Positions 24,312-32,234 of a stretch of DNA of 32,234 nucleotides are shown here, piece after piece. The DNA comes from an uncultured Methanobrevibacter sp. (GTDB taxonomy: Archaea > Methanobacteriota > Methanobacteria > Methanobacteriales > Methanobacteriaceae): NCBI GenBank assembly GCA_900320955.1, contig ONUN01000037.1, positions 1-32,234 of the forward strand, given 5' to 3'. The first letter of the stretch is position 1. Each line of letters opens with the position of its first letter. Under the pieces are notes generated by a model. That model was given only the letters and a program-made list of their open reading frames with translations. It ran no database searches and was not told the DNA's origin. Both the position numbers and the translations under genes were made by a program.

Positions 24312-25995
24312 CAAAATGACAAATATCAGTGCAAAAAGAGGATTTTTATGGCCATCTTTTGAAATTTACTCAGGAGTATCCGGCTTTACAGATTATGGAC
24401 CCCTTGGAGCAAGCTTAAAAAACAACATTATGCAAAAATGGAGAAAACAATATGTTTCCGGTGAAGGATTTTATGAAATCGAAGGTCCTACCGTAATGCC
24501 TAAAGAAGTTTTAAAAGCATCAGGACATGTTGATAACTTTACAGACCCAATGTGTAAATGTGAAGAATGTGGAGAAGTGTTCAGAGCAGACCACATTATC
24601 GAAGAAGTTATAGGTGAAGATGTAGAAAGCCTTGAAAATGAAGAGCTTGACCAAATCGTCATTGACAATAACATAACCTGTCCTGAATGTGGCGGTAAAT
24701 TATCAAATATCTGGAATTATAACTTAATGTTTAAAACAGAAATTGGTGCTAAAGGAGATAAAGTAGGTTATATGAGACCTGAAACCGCTCAAGGAATATT
24801 CATCTTATTCAAACGTTTGGAAAGATTTTTCAGAGGGAAATTACCATTTGGAGCAGTTCAACTTGGAAAAGCATATAGGAATGAAATTTCACCAAGGCAG
24901 GGAGTCATTAGATTAAGGGAATTCACACAAGCAGAAGCAGAGATATTTTTAAACCCTAAAGACAAGACTCATCCAAAATTCAAACAGATAGAAAACGAAA
25001 TTTTAACATTAAATTCTCAAGAAGTACAGGAAAACAACACAGACCCTCTAAAAATTACTGCACGTGAAGCATTGGATAAAGGCATTGTAGCCAATGAAAT
25101 GCTTATTTATCAATTATATTTAGCCCGTAAATTTTTAACTGAAATTGGAATTCCAGAAGAAGTTTTAAGATTTAGACAACATTTAGCCGGAGAAATGGCT
25201 CATTATGCTCTTGATTGTTGGGACGTTGAAGTAAAAACCGACAAATACGGATGGGTTGAAATTATTGGAATTGCTGATAGAGGAGATTATGACCTAACAT
25301 CCCATTCAAAATTCAGTAATGATGAACTAACAGTATTTATGGAATACGATGAACCTAAAAAAGTTCAAAAGACAATAGTGAAACCTAACTTGTCCAAATT
25401 CGGACCCATATTTAAAGGAGATTCACCTAAGGTAAAACAAGCGATTGAAGATGCAAACCCTGAAGACATTAAGGCAGCTCTTGAAAAAGATGGAAAATTC
25501 ACCGTAGAATTAGATAAAGTTTATGAAGTTGATGAGGAATTGCTTATCTTTGAAGATATCGAAGAAGAACTTACAGGAGAACAAATAACTCCTCATGTAA
25601 TCGAACCTTCATTTGGAATTGACCGTATAGTTTATTCTGTTTTATTGCATTCATTCTGTGAAAGCGATGACAAGGATTACTTCAAATTCAATAAGTCTGT
25701 AGCTCCAGTGCAAGTTGGAGTTTTCCCTCTTGTAAACAAAGAAGGGCCTCGTGAAATAGCTCAAAACCTTACTGAAGAATTAAGAATGAATGGATTCAGA
25801 GTTGAATACGATGCAACTGGAACTATTGGAAAAAGATATGCTAGAGCTGATGAAATAGGTATTCCTCTTGCAATTACTGTTGATTTTGATAGTCTTGAAG
25901 ACAACAAAGTAACCGTAAGAGACAGGGACACAGAAGCTCAAGAAAGAATTGCTATTGATGAATTGAATGAATACCTGGAAAAATATTATAAATGA
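24301..25995 (+). CDS. glyS: Glycyl-tRNA synthetase (archaeal/eukaryotic dimeric type)
   Basis: The 564-residue class II synthetase charges tRNA-Gly. The start region has RGFLWPSFEIYSGVSGFTDYGPLGA. A zinc-binding insert has CKCEECGEVFRAD and CPECGGKL. Motif 2 is visible as AYRNEISPRQGVIRLREFTQAE (split here as AYRNEISPRQG and RLREFTQAE), and motif 3 as EPSFGIDRIVYSVL. The anticodon-binding domain fills the last 100 residues (VAPVQVGVFPLVNKEG to GIPLAITVDFD). GGAGATAAT stands before the ATG inside the end of dcd, so the two genes are probably translated from one mRNA. A palindromic hairpin follows directly. Confidence 0.96.
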   Translation: MNHDKMTNISAKRGFLWPSFEIYSGVSGFTDYGPLGASLKNNIMQKWRKQYVSGEGFYEIEGPTVMPKEVLKASGHVDNFTDPMCKCEECGEVFRADHIIEEVIGEDVESLENEELDQIVIDNNITCPECGGKLSNIWNYNLMFKTEIGAKGDKVGYMRPETAQGIFILFKRLERFFRGKLPFGAVQLGKAYRNEISPRQGVIRLREFTQAEAEIFLNPKDKTHPKFKQIENEILTLNSQEVQENNTDPLKITAREALDKGIVANEMLIYQLYLARKFLTEIGIPEEVLRFRQHLAGEMAHYALDCWDVEVKTDKYGWVEIIGIADRGDYDLTSHSKFSNDELTVFMEYDEPKKVQKTIVKPNLSKFGPIFKGDSPKVKQAIEDANPEDIKAALEKDGKFTVELDKVYEVDEELLIFEDIEEELTGEQITPHVIEPSFGIDRIVYSVLLHSFCESDDKDYFKFNKSVAPVQVGVFPLVNKEGPREIAQNLTEELRMNGFRVEYDATGTIGKRYARADEIGIPLAITVDFDSLEDNKVTVRDRDTEAQERIAIDELNEYLEKYYK

Positions 25996-26009
25996 GTTTT
26001 AACTCATTT
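25990..26009. terminator. Bidirectional hairpin between glyS and the FilR1-type regulator
   Basis: AAATGAGTT and AACTCATTT form a perfect nine-base inverted repeat with TT between the arms. Both stop codons (glyS TGA and the regulator's TGA) lie inside it. A T-rich stretch follows on the plus strand. Confidence 0.6.
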
Positions 26010-26780
26010 ATTTCTATTTTTAAAATTTTCAAAGAGATTTACTGCCCAGTTAATTGCATCTTCATTTTTTGATGTCAATAACCTATTCTGATCGAAATAA
26101 CCATCTTCCTTAAATAACCCCAATACCATAACCTCATCAGTGATTATAAGTAAAAAATTTTTATTTTGACTAAAAGAAGATAAATTTTCAATTTTTGATT
26201 CATTTTCAAAAATATTGAGAATATTATCACTAACAATAACTTCAACATCAATTTTATTTTCAATCAATCCATCCAATTGCCTATTAAAATTTTCATAATA
26301 AAATGGCAAAATACATTTTACCTCATTTGCCTGATTTAAAATCTGCTCAATATAGTTATAGATTCTATATGCCTCAATGTCTCTTGACTCAATCAAATTA
26401 GCCTGACCAATAAGATATAGCTCAGCCACAGATTCATTGGGAATCACACCAACCAAATGTTTGTCTAAAATATTGAAAAATTTATTTAAAGTGTTAATGA
26501 TTTCATTTAACTCCAAAATAGTTTCTATTTTTAATCTCATACAGTTAGATAAATAATATTTGCTGGATTCTCTGTAAATGTATCCCTTTAATTCTAATTT
26601 ATGCATTGTGCTTGATACAGAACTATAACTTAATCCTGTATCAGCTGTCAAATCTTTCATGCTTTTTGGATGTTCGTATAAAGTCGCCAATACTTTTAAC
26701 CTTGACAAGGAGTTTGTTAAATGCTTTACTTCTTCTGAAATGGATTCATAATCCTCTAAATAATATTTGTTTTCAATCAC
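26004..26780 (-). CDS. FilR1-type (DUF1724) winged-helix transcription regulator
   Basis: The 258-residue protein has an N-terminal winged helix at about residues 22-80 (LSRLKVLATLYEHPKSMKDL and GLSYSSVSSTMHKLELKGYIY). The C-terminal 150 residues match the middle/sensor domain of methanogen regulators of the FilR1 type, with VEVIVSDNILNIF and FLLIITDEVMVLGLF near the end. Such proteins are common in Methanobacteriales and Methanosarcina, and most have no known signal. The start codon is GTG, chosen because AGGTGGTCTTACT precedes it. It is divergent from the TatD-like gene, which it might control along with itself. Confidence 0.87.
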   Translation of the reverse strand: MIENKYYLEDYESISEEVKHLTNSLSRLKVLATLYEHPKSMKDLTADTGLSYSSVSSTMHKLELKGYIYRESSKYYLSNCMRLKIETILELNEIINTLNKFFNILDKHLVGVIPNESVAELYLIGQANLIESRDIEAYRIYNYIEQILNQANEVKCILPFYYENFNRQLDGLIENKIDVEVIVSDNILNIFENESKIENLSSFSQNKNFLLIITDEVMVLGLFKEDGYFDQNRLLTSKNEDAINWAVNLFENFKNRNK

Positions 26781-26966
26781 AGTAAGACCACCTATTAGTA
26801 TTACGTATCATATTATTTTTATTACTTAAAATATAAAATCTCTTGAAGTGAACAAATGCAGAAAGTAACACTTCCAAAAACTTTATAACAATTATAAATT
26901 TCAGATATTTTTTTAAAATAGAACAAACAAAATTATAATCAAATAAAAATATACAATGGGATAAAT

Positions 26967-27734
26967 ATGATAGATACACATATACATGCAGATTCAAGAA
27001 GCGTAGAAGACTTTAGAGAAATGTATATTGCAGGAATTGATACTGCAATCACTTGCAGCTACTACCCTTACAAAATAGAACATGAACTCATTTTATTAAA
27101 CCATTTGAATAGGATTTTAGAACTGGACACCTCAAGAGCAAAACAGCACGGCCTTGATTTGAAAGTCGCATTGGGAATTCACCCAACAAATTCAGACATA
27201 AATCCGGAAAAGATATTTGAAAATTTATACCGTTGGATTGACAGCAATCAAATAATAGCCATTGGAGAAATAGGCCTTGAAGACCTAACAGAAAATGAAT
27301 TGAACATATTTAAAAAACAATTAGACATTGCAGATGAAACCAATTCAAAAGTAATTATCCACACCCCTCGAAAAAATAAAAAGGAAGTCCTGAAAGAAAT
27401 TTTAAATATTCTTCCACAACATTTAGATGAAAAACAAGCAGTTATTGACCATATTAATCCGCACGTTGTCAGTGATGCTATTGATACAGATTGTATGCTT
27501 GGCCTAACAGTTCAACCACAAAAAATGGACAAGACCGAAGCAATATCAATTTTGGATGAATATGGATTTGACAGATTCGTATTGAATAGTGACATCAGCA
27601 ATAAACCTTCAGATCCCATTTCAGTTCCAAAAACCGTGCGGGAATTGCAAAAGCAAGGTTATGATAAAAGAGAAATTGATAAGGTATCTCATAAAAATGC
27701 TTTAAATTTCTTTAATATTACCCCACAACATTAA
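26967..27734 (+). CDS. TatD-family metal-dependent hydrolase
   Basis: The amidohydrolase barrel of 255 residues keeps the metal ligands of the family: His5 and His7 in DTHIHAD, Glu in IGEIGLE, His in VIIHTPR, His in VIDHINPH and Asp in LNSDIS. The motif ALGIHPTNSD is also typical. TatD relatives are metal-dependent deoxyribonucleases or hydrolases; archaeal forms are poorly known. GGGATAAAT precedes the ATG. It lies 26 bases before the TDT-type membrane gene in the same direction. Confidence 0.85.
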   Translation: MIDTHIHADSRSVEDFREMYIAGIDTAITCSYYPYKIEHELILLNHLNRILELDTSRAKQHGLDLKVALGIHPTNSDINPEKIFENLYRWIDSNQIIAIGEIGLEDLTENELNIFKKQLDIADETNSKVIIHTPRKNKKEVLKEILNILPQHLDEKQAVIDHINPHVVSDAIDTDCMLGLTVQPQKMDKTEAISILDEYGFDRFVLNSDISNKPSDPISVPKTVRELQKQGYDKREIDKVSHKNALNFFNITPQH

Positions 27735-27760
27735 ATCTTTCAAAAATAAATAATATTAAT

Positions 27761-28657
27761 ATGATTGAAAAGATACCCATTCCAATTTGCGGATTAATTC
27801 TTGCATTTTTTTCACTTGGAAATCTTTTAAATGATACTCATCCTCTTTTAAAGGTAGTTTGCGGCATAATAGGCATCATATTACTGATTTTAATTTTATC
27901 CAAATTAGCATTATATCCTGAAAAGATAAAAGAGGATTTCAAAAATCCAATTATTGCAAGTAATTCAGGTACATTTTCAATGAGTTTAATGATTTTATCT
28001 ACATATGCCTCACCATTTATGCCCAGTATTGCATATGGTATTTGGATATTAGGTGTGGCTTTGCATATTTTACTAATTGTCTACTTCACCCACCATTTTA
28101 TTATACGTGATTTTAATATTTCAACAGTCTATCCTAGCTACTGGATAGTGTTTGTAGGAATCACAATGGGAGCAATTACTGCACATGCCCACAATCTTGA
28201 TGAACTAGGTTTCATTTTCTTTTTGGTAGGATTTATTGGAATGCTTTTTACATTCCCTCTTGTAATATACAGGTATATTAATTATAAAGATATTCCCAAT
28301 GCCAATAAACCACTGATATGTATTTTTACAGCAGTTTTAAGCATATTGATTGTAGGATATTTGAATTCATATAATAACATATCAATTGAATTTTTAATGA
28401 TAATGTACATATTTGCATGCACATTTTACATTTTTGCACTAACAAAATTAATAGAATATAGAAATCTGGAGTTTTATCCAAGTTTTGCAGCATTTACTTT
28501 TCCATTCGTTATCAGCGGACTTGCAACAAAAGGAGTTATATCAAAAATAGGTCCAAACATCATCTTAAATAATGTTTTGAGTATAGAAACAGTCATAGCT
28601 ACAGCTATTGTATTATATGTATTAATAAGATATATGAAATTTTTAAGTAGAAGTTAA
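27761..28657 (+). CDS. TDT/SLAC1-family membrane transporter or anion channel
   Basis: The 298-residue protein is almost entirely hydrophobic with about ten helices, in the size range of the tellurite-resistance/dicarboxylate transporter family (TehA, SLAC1). The N-terminus PIPICGLILAFFSLGNLL, the SGTFSMSLMILSTY helix, FTHHFI and VYPSYWIVFVGITMGAITA fit the family. Substrate is unknown; members carry anions or organic acids. No Shine-Dalgarno sequence precedes the ATG, so translation may be coupled to the TatD-like gene or leaderless. Confidence 0.82.
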   Translation: MIEKIPIPICGLILAFFSLGNLLNDTHPLLKVVCGIIGIILLILILSKLALYPEKIKEDFKNPIIASNSGTFSMSLMILSTYASPFMPSIAYGIWILGVALHILLIVYFTHHFIIRDFNISTVYPSYWIVFVGITMGAITAHAHNLDELGFIFFLVGFIGMLFTFPLVIYRYINYKDIPNANKPLICIFTAVLSILIVGYLNSYNNISIEFLMIMYIFACTFYIFALTKLIEYRNLEFYPSFAAFTFPFVISGLATKGVISKIGPNIILNNVLSIETVIATAIVLYVLIRYMKFLSRS

Positions 28658-28664
28658 TCTACTT
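28645..28664. terminator. Hairpin between the TDT-type gene and sepF
   Basis: AAGTAGA and TCTACTT form a perfect seven-base stem with a six-base loop that contains the TAA stop of the TDT-type gene. A T-rich stretch follows on the plus strand and a T4 run lies to the left. Confidence 0.55.
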
Positions 28665-29298
28665 AATTTTTATTTACCAATTTAACTTTTTTAGGAGAAA
28701 CAATGATTAAATTTTTTTCTTCAGAACGTGCAAGCAATAACGCTTGAGCACCATATCTTTGCCTCATTTTTTTAATTTTATCTCCCGCAAGTCTGAAATT
28801 AGCCGGGCTTTCTCTTTCCAAGAAAGACAAATCTAAAATGACAGGATTTTTTTCCTCAATTACCTGATCAACAACATAGTTAACATCATCAATAGATTTT
28901 GGTCTGATAAGAGCAATCTCATAAAATGATTGTTCCGGAGTGATTACATAATCAAAGTCATCATATACTGGAGTTGATTGAGGCATAACATCCTGATAAG
29001 AATTATAACTTCTATTAGGATTATAATTTGGATTAGGATTAGGATTAGTATTAGGATTAGGATTGTAATTCGGATTATGATTAGGGTTATAATTTACATT
29101 AGGATCATAATCTTGCATAGGAACATCATCCTGAGGATGATTGTTTGAGGAACCTTGAAAATTGGTAACCTCAGATTTAATTGTTGCACCAAATTCGCGA
29201 AATACATCAGTGAGACTAGTGCCGTCATTTTCCTTTTTTTCAGATGGTTCTGATTCTTCAAATCCCAAACTTCTTTTTAAATTGTCAGTAAAACCCAT
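28663..29298 (-). CDS. sepF: Cell division protein SepF
   Basis: SepF anchors FtsZ to the membrane in archaea that lack FtsA. The first 13 residues (MGFTDNLKRSLGF) can form the amphipathic membrane-targeting helix. A long linker follows, with an Asn-Pro repeat at about residues 65-96 (NPNHNPNYNPNPNTNPNPNP). The SepF core fills 117-207: YEIALIRPKSIDDV, NPVILDLSFLERESPANFRLAGD and GAQALLLARSEEKNLIIVSP. The SepF of Methanobrevibacter smithii has been studied as an essential FtsZ anchor, by my recollection. GAGGAGTAGTTAAA precedes the ATG. It lies five bases after the DUF1611 gene and is probably in one operon with it. Confidence 0.93.
   Translation of the reverse strand: MGFTDNLKRSLGFEESEPSEKKENDGTSLTDVFREFGATIKSEVTNFQGSSNNHPQDDVPMQDYDPNVNYNPNHNPNYNPNPNTNPNPNPNYNPNRSYNSYQDVMPQSTPVYDDFDYVITPEQSFYEIALIRPKSIDDVNYVVDQVIEEKNPVILDLSFLERESPANFRLAGDKIKKMRQRYGAQALLLARSEEKNLIIVSPKKVKLVNKN
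29014..29106. repeat. Degenerate GGATTA hexamer repeat inside sepF
   Basis: The plus strand reads as a run of GGATTA units with substitutions; on the coding strand it is AATCCT repeated and encodes alternating Asn and Pro. The most regular part is near 29034-29064. Such runs can gain or lose units by slippage, and each six-base unit would change the linker by two residues without breaking the frame. Confidence 0.8.
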
Positions 29299-29303
29299 TT
29301 TAA

Positions 29304-30365
29304 CTACTCCTCTAAGTATTCAAAAATAGCATCTAATAGTTTAGAAGCCCCATTATTATAAACATCTTCAGCAGGCAATCCGAATTCGGATTCGAATGAA
29401 CCGAGTGTCATGCCATCATCAGCATTTTTAAGATTGATTGATAATCCAACAACTTTTGTTGGTTCAACAGCCTCAATAGCCCTAATTTCTTCTTCAATTC
29501 CTTTTGGTTCTCTGTAAGGGTGATTTGGCCTATGTCCTACAATGACTGCATCCGGAGCACATCCAATCAATATTGCCGCAGACAATCCTCTTGGATGAGG
29601 GTTTCCATCTTCAGTCAAACTGGATTGACCTTCAACAAAAATTATATCAGGGTTTTTATTTTCTTCCACATATTTAATTGCAGATAAAACAGCTGCTGGA
29701 ACATCCATTGCAGATAAGCTTCCAGCTCTAAAATTAAAATCAGTTGGTTCTTCCAAGCCCATTTCATCAGTTGATATTATTGCAGGAGTTAAATTTCTTT
29801 CAAAACAAGATATGCCTAATTGTTTAGTAGTGGTTCTTTTTCCACATTCCTGAGAAGTTCCTCCAACAAAAATAACTGGAGCCTTAGGAGTGTAAGAAAT
29901 TTTCGGTAAAACTTCACAAGATTTTTCAGGAGCAATTCCAGCTATCTTTTCAACAACATCTAATCTAGGACCAATTTCCTTTATAACAACATCTTTTGAA
30001 TCAGCAAATTTCTTTAAAGATGCATTATCACTTACTGATAAAGATCTAAAAGAAGTTATTACATTCAATCCTGCATCGATAGCTTGAACAGCATATTTTA
30101 AAGCTGAACCTTCAGCACCAATTGGTAACATTATCACAAGAGATTTTGCATCAGGCGCTTGTTTTAAACATTCATCAAGACTTCCTGAAACAACATGCCC
30201 ACAAAACTCCTTTCCTTGTTTTTCAACATTATCATCAATGAATCCAATTGCATTTACTCCTTCAAGGTTGGAGAATTTTTCTCCTCCACCTCCACAACCA
30301 ACAACAACAAATGGATTTAAATCTTGAATTTCTTTAACTGATTTTACTGAATACAACAATCTCAC
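29304..30365 (-). CDS. DUF1611 family protein (Rossmann plus P-loop)
   Basis: The N-terminal half (to about 155) looks like a nucleotide-binding fold with [11 protein letters not shown] and IGFIDDN. The C-terminal half has a P-loop-like [17 protein letters not shown] (168-184), then [33 protein letters not shown] and [15 protein letters not shown]. This is the DUF1611 layout. A bacterial member, DgcN, is reported to be a D-glutamate N-acetyltransferase; whether this archaeal one does the same is open. The start is unclear: the GTG at 30365 overlaps the GGGGTGAGA ribosome-binding site, so a TTG at 30359 or 30356 may be the real one. It precedes sepF in the same operon. Confidence 0.82.
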   Translation of the reverse strand: MRLLYSVKSVKEIQDLNPFVVVGCGGGGEKFSNLEGVNAIGFIDDNVEKQGKEFCGHVVSGSLDECLKQAPDAKSLVIMLPIGAEGSALKYAVQAIDAGLNVITSFRSLSVSDNASLKKFADSKDVVIKEIGPRLDVVEKIAGIAPEKSCEVLPKISYTPKAPVIFVGGTSQECGKRTTTKQLGISCFERNLTPAIISTDEMGLEEPTDFNFRAGSLSAMDVPAAVLSAIKYVEENKNPDIIFVEGQSSLTEDGNPHPRGLSAAILIGCAPDAVIVGHRPNHPYREPKGIEEEIRAIEAVEPTKVVGLSINLKNADDGMTLGSFESEFGLPAEDVYNNGASKLLDAIFEYLEE

Positions 30366-30500
30366 CCCTATAACTTATAATTTATAATTATCCCTGTAAT
30401 TTATTATCCTACTATTTTTAAAAAAAAATCATAAAAATAATATTATATTATTAAATATAATTTTTCATATTAATAAATGTAAATGTTTTAAGGAGAATGA

Positions 30501-30513
30501 TTAATATATAATA
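30501..30513 (+). promoter_or_regulatory. Likely TATA box for the 2-phosphoglycerate-kinase-like gene
   Basis: TTAATATATAATA lies about 35-45 bases before the ATG at 30546, with room for a short leader holding the AAGGAGATAATTGG ribosome-binding site. Confidence 0.4.
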
Positions 30514-30545
30514 GTATTACTAAAAAAAATTAAGGAGATAATTGG

Positions 30546-31490
30546 ATGAGAAAACCATATGTGATTTTAATTGGAAGTGCATCTGGAATTGGAAAATCAA
30601 CAATAGCTGCAGAATTGGCTAAACAATTAAACATTAAACATTTAATCGAAAGTGATTTCATCAGAGCAGTTGTTCGTGGAATTATTGGAAAAGAATACGC
30701 ACCAGCACTTCATAGCTCATCTTATGATGCATATAAAAATTTAAGAAATAAGGCTCGCTTTGAAAATTACGATGATCTGGTATCAGCAGGATTTGATGAA
30801 CATGCATCATATGTAATTCCCGCACTTGAAAAGATAATACAAAGAGCCATTACAGATTATGATGATATTGTTATTGAAGGAGTTCATTTAGTTCCTGGAT
30901 TAATTGATATTGAACAGTTTAAGGAATATGCAAACATTTACTTTTTTGTATTGAGTTCTGATGAAGACTCCCACAAAGGGAGATTCGTTAAAAGAGCAGT
31001 TCAAATACATCGGGGCGGAAAACAATTGGATTATTTTAAAGAAAATAGAATCATTCATGATCACCTCTTAGAACAAGCGGAAAAAAATGACGTTGTGGTT
31101 ATCAATACGGAAACCATTGAAAAATCCATGGACAGTATTTTATCAGTGATAAATAAAGCATGCACTACAATAAAATTAACCAATAGTGTTGATGAACTGG
31201 AAGACATTATAAATATCATTATCAAAGAAAACAACGGTTCCATTGAAAAGATTACATACAACATTTCCGGATTTAAAGAGCCTCTTGTTAGAAATATAAA
31301 TATTTCAGACACAAAATCAGCAGACAGATTCATCAGAAATATCAATGAAAATAAAGATAAAAAGGAATATTTAAGTAAATTATATGATTTATCAGATTAT
31401 AGAACTACGGTTATTTGTGCTTCAAATCAGGAAAAAATAGAAAAGATAATAAACGAATTAACATCAAAAGGATATGTTTTAAATGAATGA
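30546..31490 (+). CDS. 2-phosphoglycerate-kinase-like P-loop kinase
   Basis: Residues 4-19 hold the Walker A motif (YVILIGSASGIGKST). The next part (IESDFIRAVVRGIIGKEYAP, ALHSSSYDAYKNLR, ASYVIPALEKIIQRAI, IVIEGVHLVPGLID) matches archaeal 2-phosphoglycerate kinase, which makes 2,3-diphosphoglycerate for cyclic diphosphoglycerate, a solute of Methanobacteriales. The usual N-terminal ATP-cone-like domain of that enzyme is absent: the P-loop starts at residue 10. A C-terminal extension of about 110 residues (from about 205) is of unknown nature. The substrate may therefore differ. AAGGAGATAATTGG precedes the ATG. It overlaps the ZPR1 gene by eight bases. Confidence 0.75.
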   Translation: MRKPYVILIGSASGIGKSTIAAELAKQLNIKHLIESDFIRAVVRGIIGKEYAPALHSSSYDAYKNLRNKARFENYDDLVSAGFDEHASYVIPALEKIIQRAITDYDDIVIEGVHLVPGLIDIEQFKEYANIYFFVLSSDEDSHKGRFVKRAVQIHRGGKQLDYFKENRIIHDHLLEQAEKNDVVVINTETIEKSMDSILSVINKACTTIKLTNSVDELEDIINIIIKENNGSIEKITYNISGFKEPLVRNINISDTKSADRFIRNINENKDKKEYLSKLYDLSDYRTTVICASNQEKIEKIINELTSKGYVLNE

Positions 31491-32064
31491 AGAAGAACTT
31501 AATGAAATGATTATTAAATGTCCTGCATGCGGTATTGAAAATGTTGCTAAATCTATTATGAAAGAGATTGAAATACCTCATTTCGGCAAAGTTTTAGAAA
31601 CAACAATACAATGCCCATCCTGCGGATTTAAACATAGTGACATCATAGCTTTAGAGCAGAATGACCCTGCAAAATATGTTATTGAAATAAATAAAAATAC
31701 ATTATCAACAAGAGTTGTGAGATCCCAATCTGCAACCGTTTCCATACCTGAAGTTGGTGTCAAAGTGGAACCTGGGCCAAAATCAGAGGGATATGTTACA
31801 AATATTGAAGGAATGCTGACACGTTTTGAAAGTGCAGTTAAAAAGGCATTGAATTTATTTGATGATGAAAAATCACAAAACAATGCAAAAAACACGCTAA
31901 ACCACATTCATGAGTTAAAAAAAGGAAACGGAACTGCTACATTAATTATTCTAGATCCATTTGGTCAAAGTAATATTGTAAGTGAAAATGTAGAAATATT
32001 AGAAATTCCCGATGAGGAATTGCATAATTTAAAAACAGGTTTCAGCCATATTGAAGATAAATAA
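31483..32064 (+). CDS. ZPR1-type zinc-finger protein
   Basis: The 193-residue protein is a single archaeal ZPR1 unit. The zinc finger has Cys13, Cys16, Cys44 and Cys47 (KCPACGIEN and QCPSCGFKH), joined to the beta-rich ZPR1 domain with SATVSIPEVGVKVEPGPKSEGYVTNIEG (split here as SATVSIPEVGVKVEPG and GYVTNIEGM) and TLIILDPFGQSNIV near the end. Eukaryotic ZPR1 acts with translation elongation factor 1A; the archaeal role is not settled. Its ATG lies inside the end of the kinase-like gene with AAGGATATG upstream, so the pair is translationally linked. Confidence 0.9.
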   Translation: MNEEELNEMIIKCPACGIENVAKSIMKEIEIPHFGKVLETTIQCPSCGFKHSDIIALEQNDPAKYVIEINKNTLSTRVVRSQSATVSIPEVGVKVEPGPKSEGYVTNIEGMLTRFESAVKKALNLFDDEKSQNNAKNTLNHIHELKKGNGTATLIILDPFGQSNIVSENVEILEIPDEELHNLKTGFSHIEDK

Positions 32065-32084
32065 GAAGAAGATTATTCTTCTTC
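32065..32084. terminator. Inverted repeat between the ZPR1 gene and the right-edge gene
   Basis: GAAGAAG and CTTCTTC form a perfect seven-base inverted repeat with the loop ATTATT. The right-edge gene's stop lies in the loop and its right arm encodes an acidic Glu tail, so the symmetry may partly reflect repeated Glu codons. Confidence 0.35.
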
Positions 32085-32234
32085 AGTTTCTTCATCATCA
32101 TTTGCTGAAAAATCAGTGAATGAGTCTTCTTCTATAACATCTTTTAATTTTAAAGTTTTTTGAACATCCATAGCTAATGCATTACAATCTGCTTTGATAG
32201 CTTCTAAATGTAATAAAATTCTTTCTTTTTCTTG
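32073..32234 (-). CDS. C-terminal end of an unidentified acidic protein (partial)
   Basis: The last 53 codons of a leftward gene are present; the start is outside the window. The visible part begins [20 protein letters not shown], which looks like an amphipathic helix or coiled coil, and ends in a strongly acidic tail ([11 protein letters not shown]). I do not recognise the family. It converges with the ZPR1 gene, nine bases from its stop. Confidence 0.75.
   Translation of the reverse strand, partial: QEKERILLHLEAIKADCNALAMDVQKTLKLKDVIEEDSFTDFSANDDEETEEE

Noticed and set aside
29014-29106. GGATTA repeat as a telomere-like array or CRISPR
   Set aside because: It is in frame inside sepF and encodes the Asn-Pro linker. 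There are no spacers and no neighbouring cas genes.

Overview
The window looks like chromosomal DNA of a methanogenic archaeon of the order Methanobacteriales, most likely Methanobrevibacter or a close relative. Signs of this are the very AT-rich base composition, archaeal ribosome-binding sites of the GGTGAT/GGAGAT type, archaeal-only genes (alpha-NAC, SepF without other divisome genes, a FilR1-type regulator, an archaeal glycyl-tRNA synthetase, a 2-phosphoglycerate-kinase-like protein) and TfrB, the iron-sulfur subunit of the CoM/CoB-dependent fumarate reductase. I see no rRNA, tRNA, CRISPR array, transposase or integrase. Most of the window reads as core genome; the species is inference.

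Layout. 1-6320 is a leftward block: argJ, a one-helix membrane protein, a membrane-anchored protein with a GGDEF/GTP-cyclohydrolase-III-like domain, a NYN-type nuclease that overlaps it, a phosphoesterase, alpha-NAC and a ferredoxin-tailed aldo-keto reductase. The rightward tag gene (6536) faces a leftward modABC molybdate/tungstate importer (7095-9729). A 621-bp non-coding gap follows, then an FMN-barrel protein, a rubredoxin-tagged glutamate-synthase-like protein and a carboxymuconolactone-decarboxylase-like protein. At 13.1-13.7 kb lie two tandem three-helix membrane proteins that look like opposite halves of one transporter. They face a sodium:solute symporter with its 36-residue accessory protein.

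15.6-20.4 kb is an aryl-acid module. A phenylacetate-CoA ligase gene with an internal out-of-frame deletion is followed by an ACT-domain protein, and indolepyruvate oxidoreductase (iorA, iorB) lies on the opposite strand. Together these would turn aryl acetates into aromatic 2-oxo acids and so into aromatic amino acids. The divergent symporter/ligase promoter region carries two TGTACA elements ten bases apart, the element I recall as the TRP box of the methanogen tryptophan repressor TrpY.

20.4-26 kb is a rightward series: tfrB, a SpoU-type RNA methylase, a cysteine-rich ferredoxin protein, dcd and glyS. The right end holds a FilR1 regulator, a TatD-like hydrolase, a TDT-type channel, a DUF1611-sepF operon, a 2-phosphoglycerate-kinase-like/ZPR1 pair and the tail of an unidentified leftward gene. 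All seven convergent gene junctions carry short inverted repeats, several with the stop codons inside the stem.
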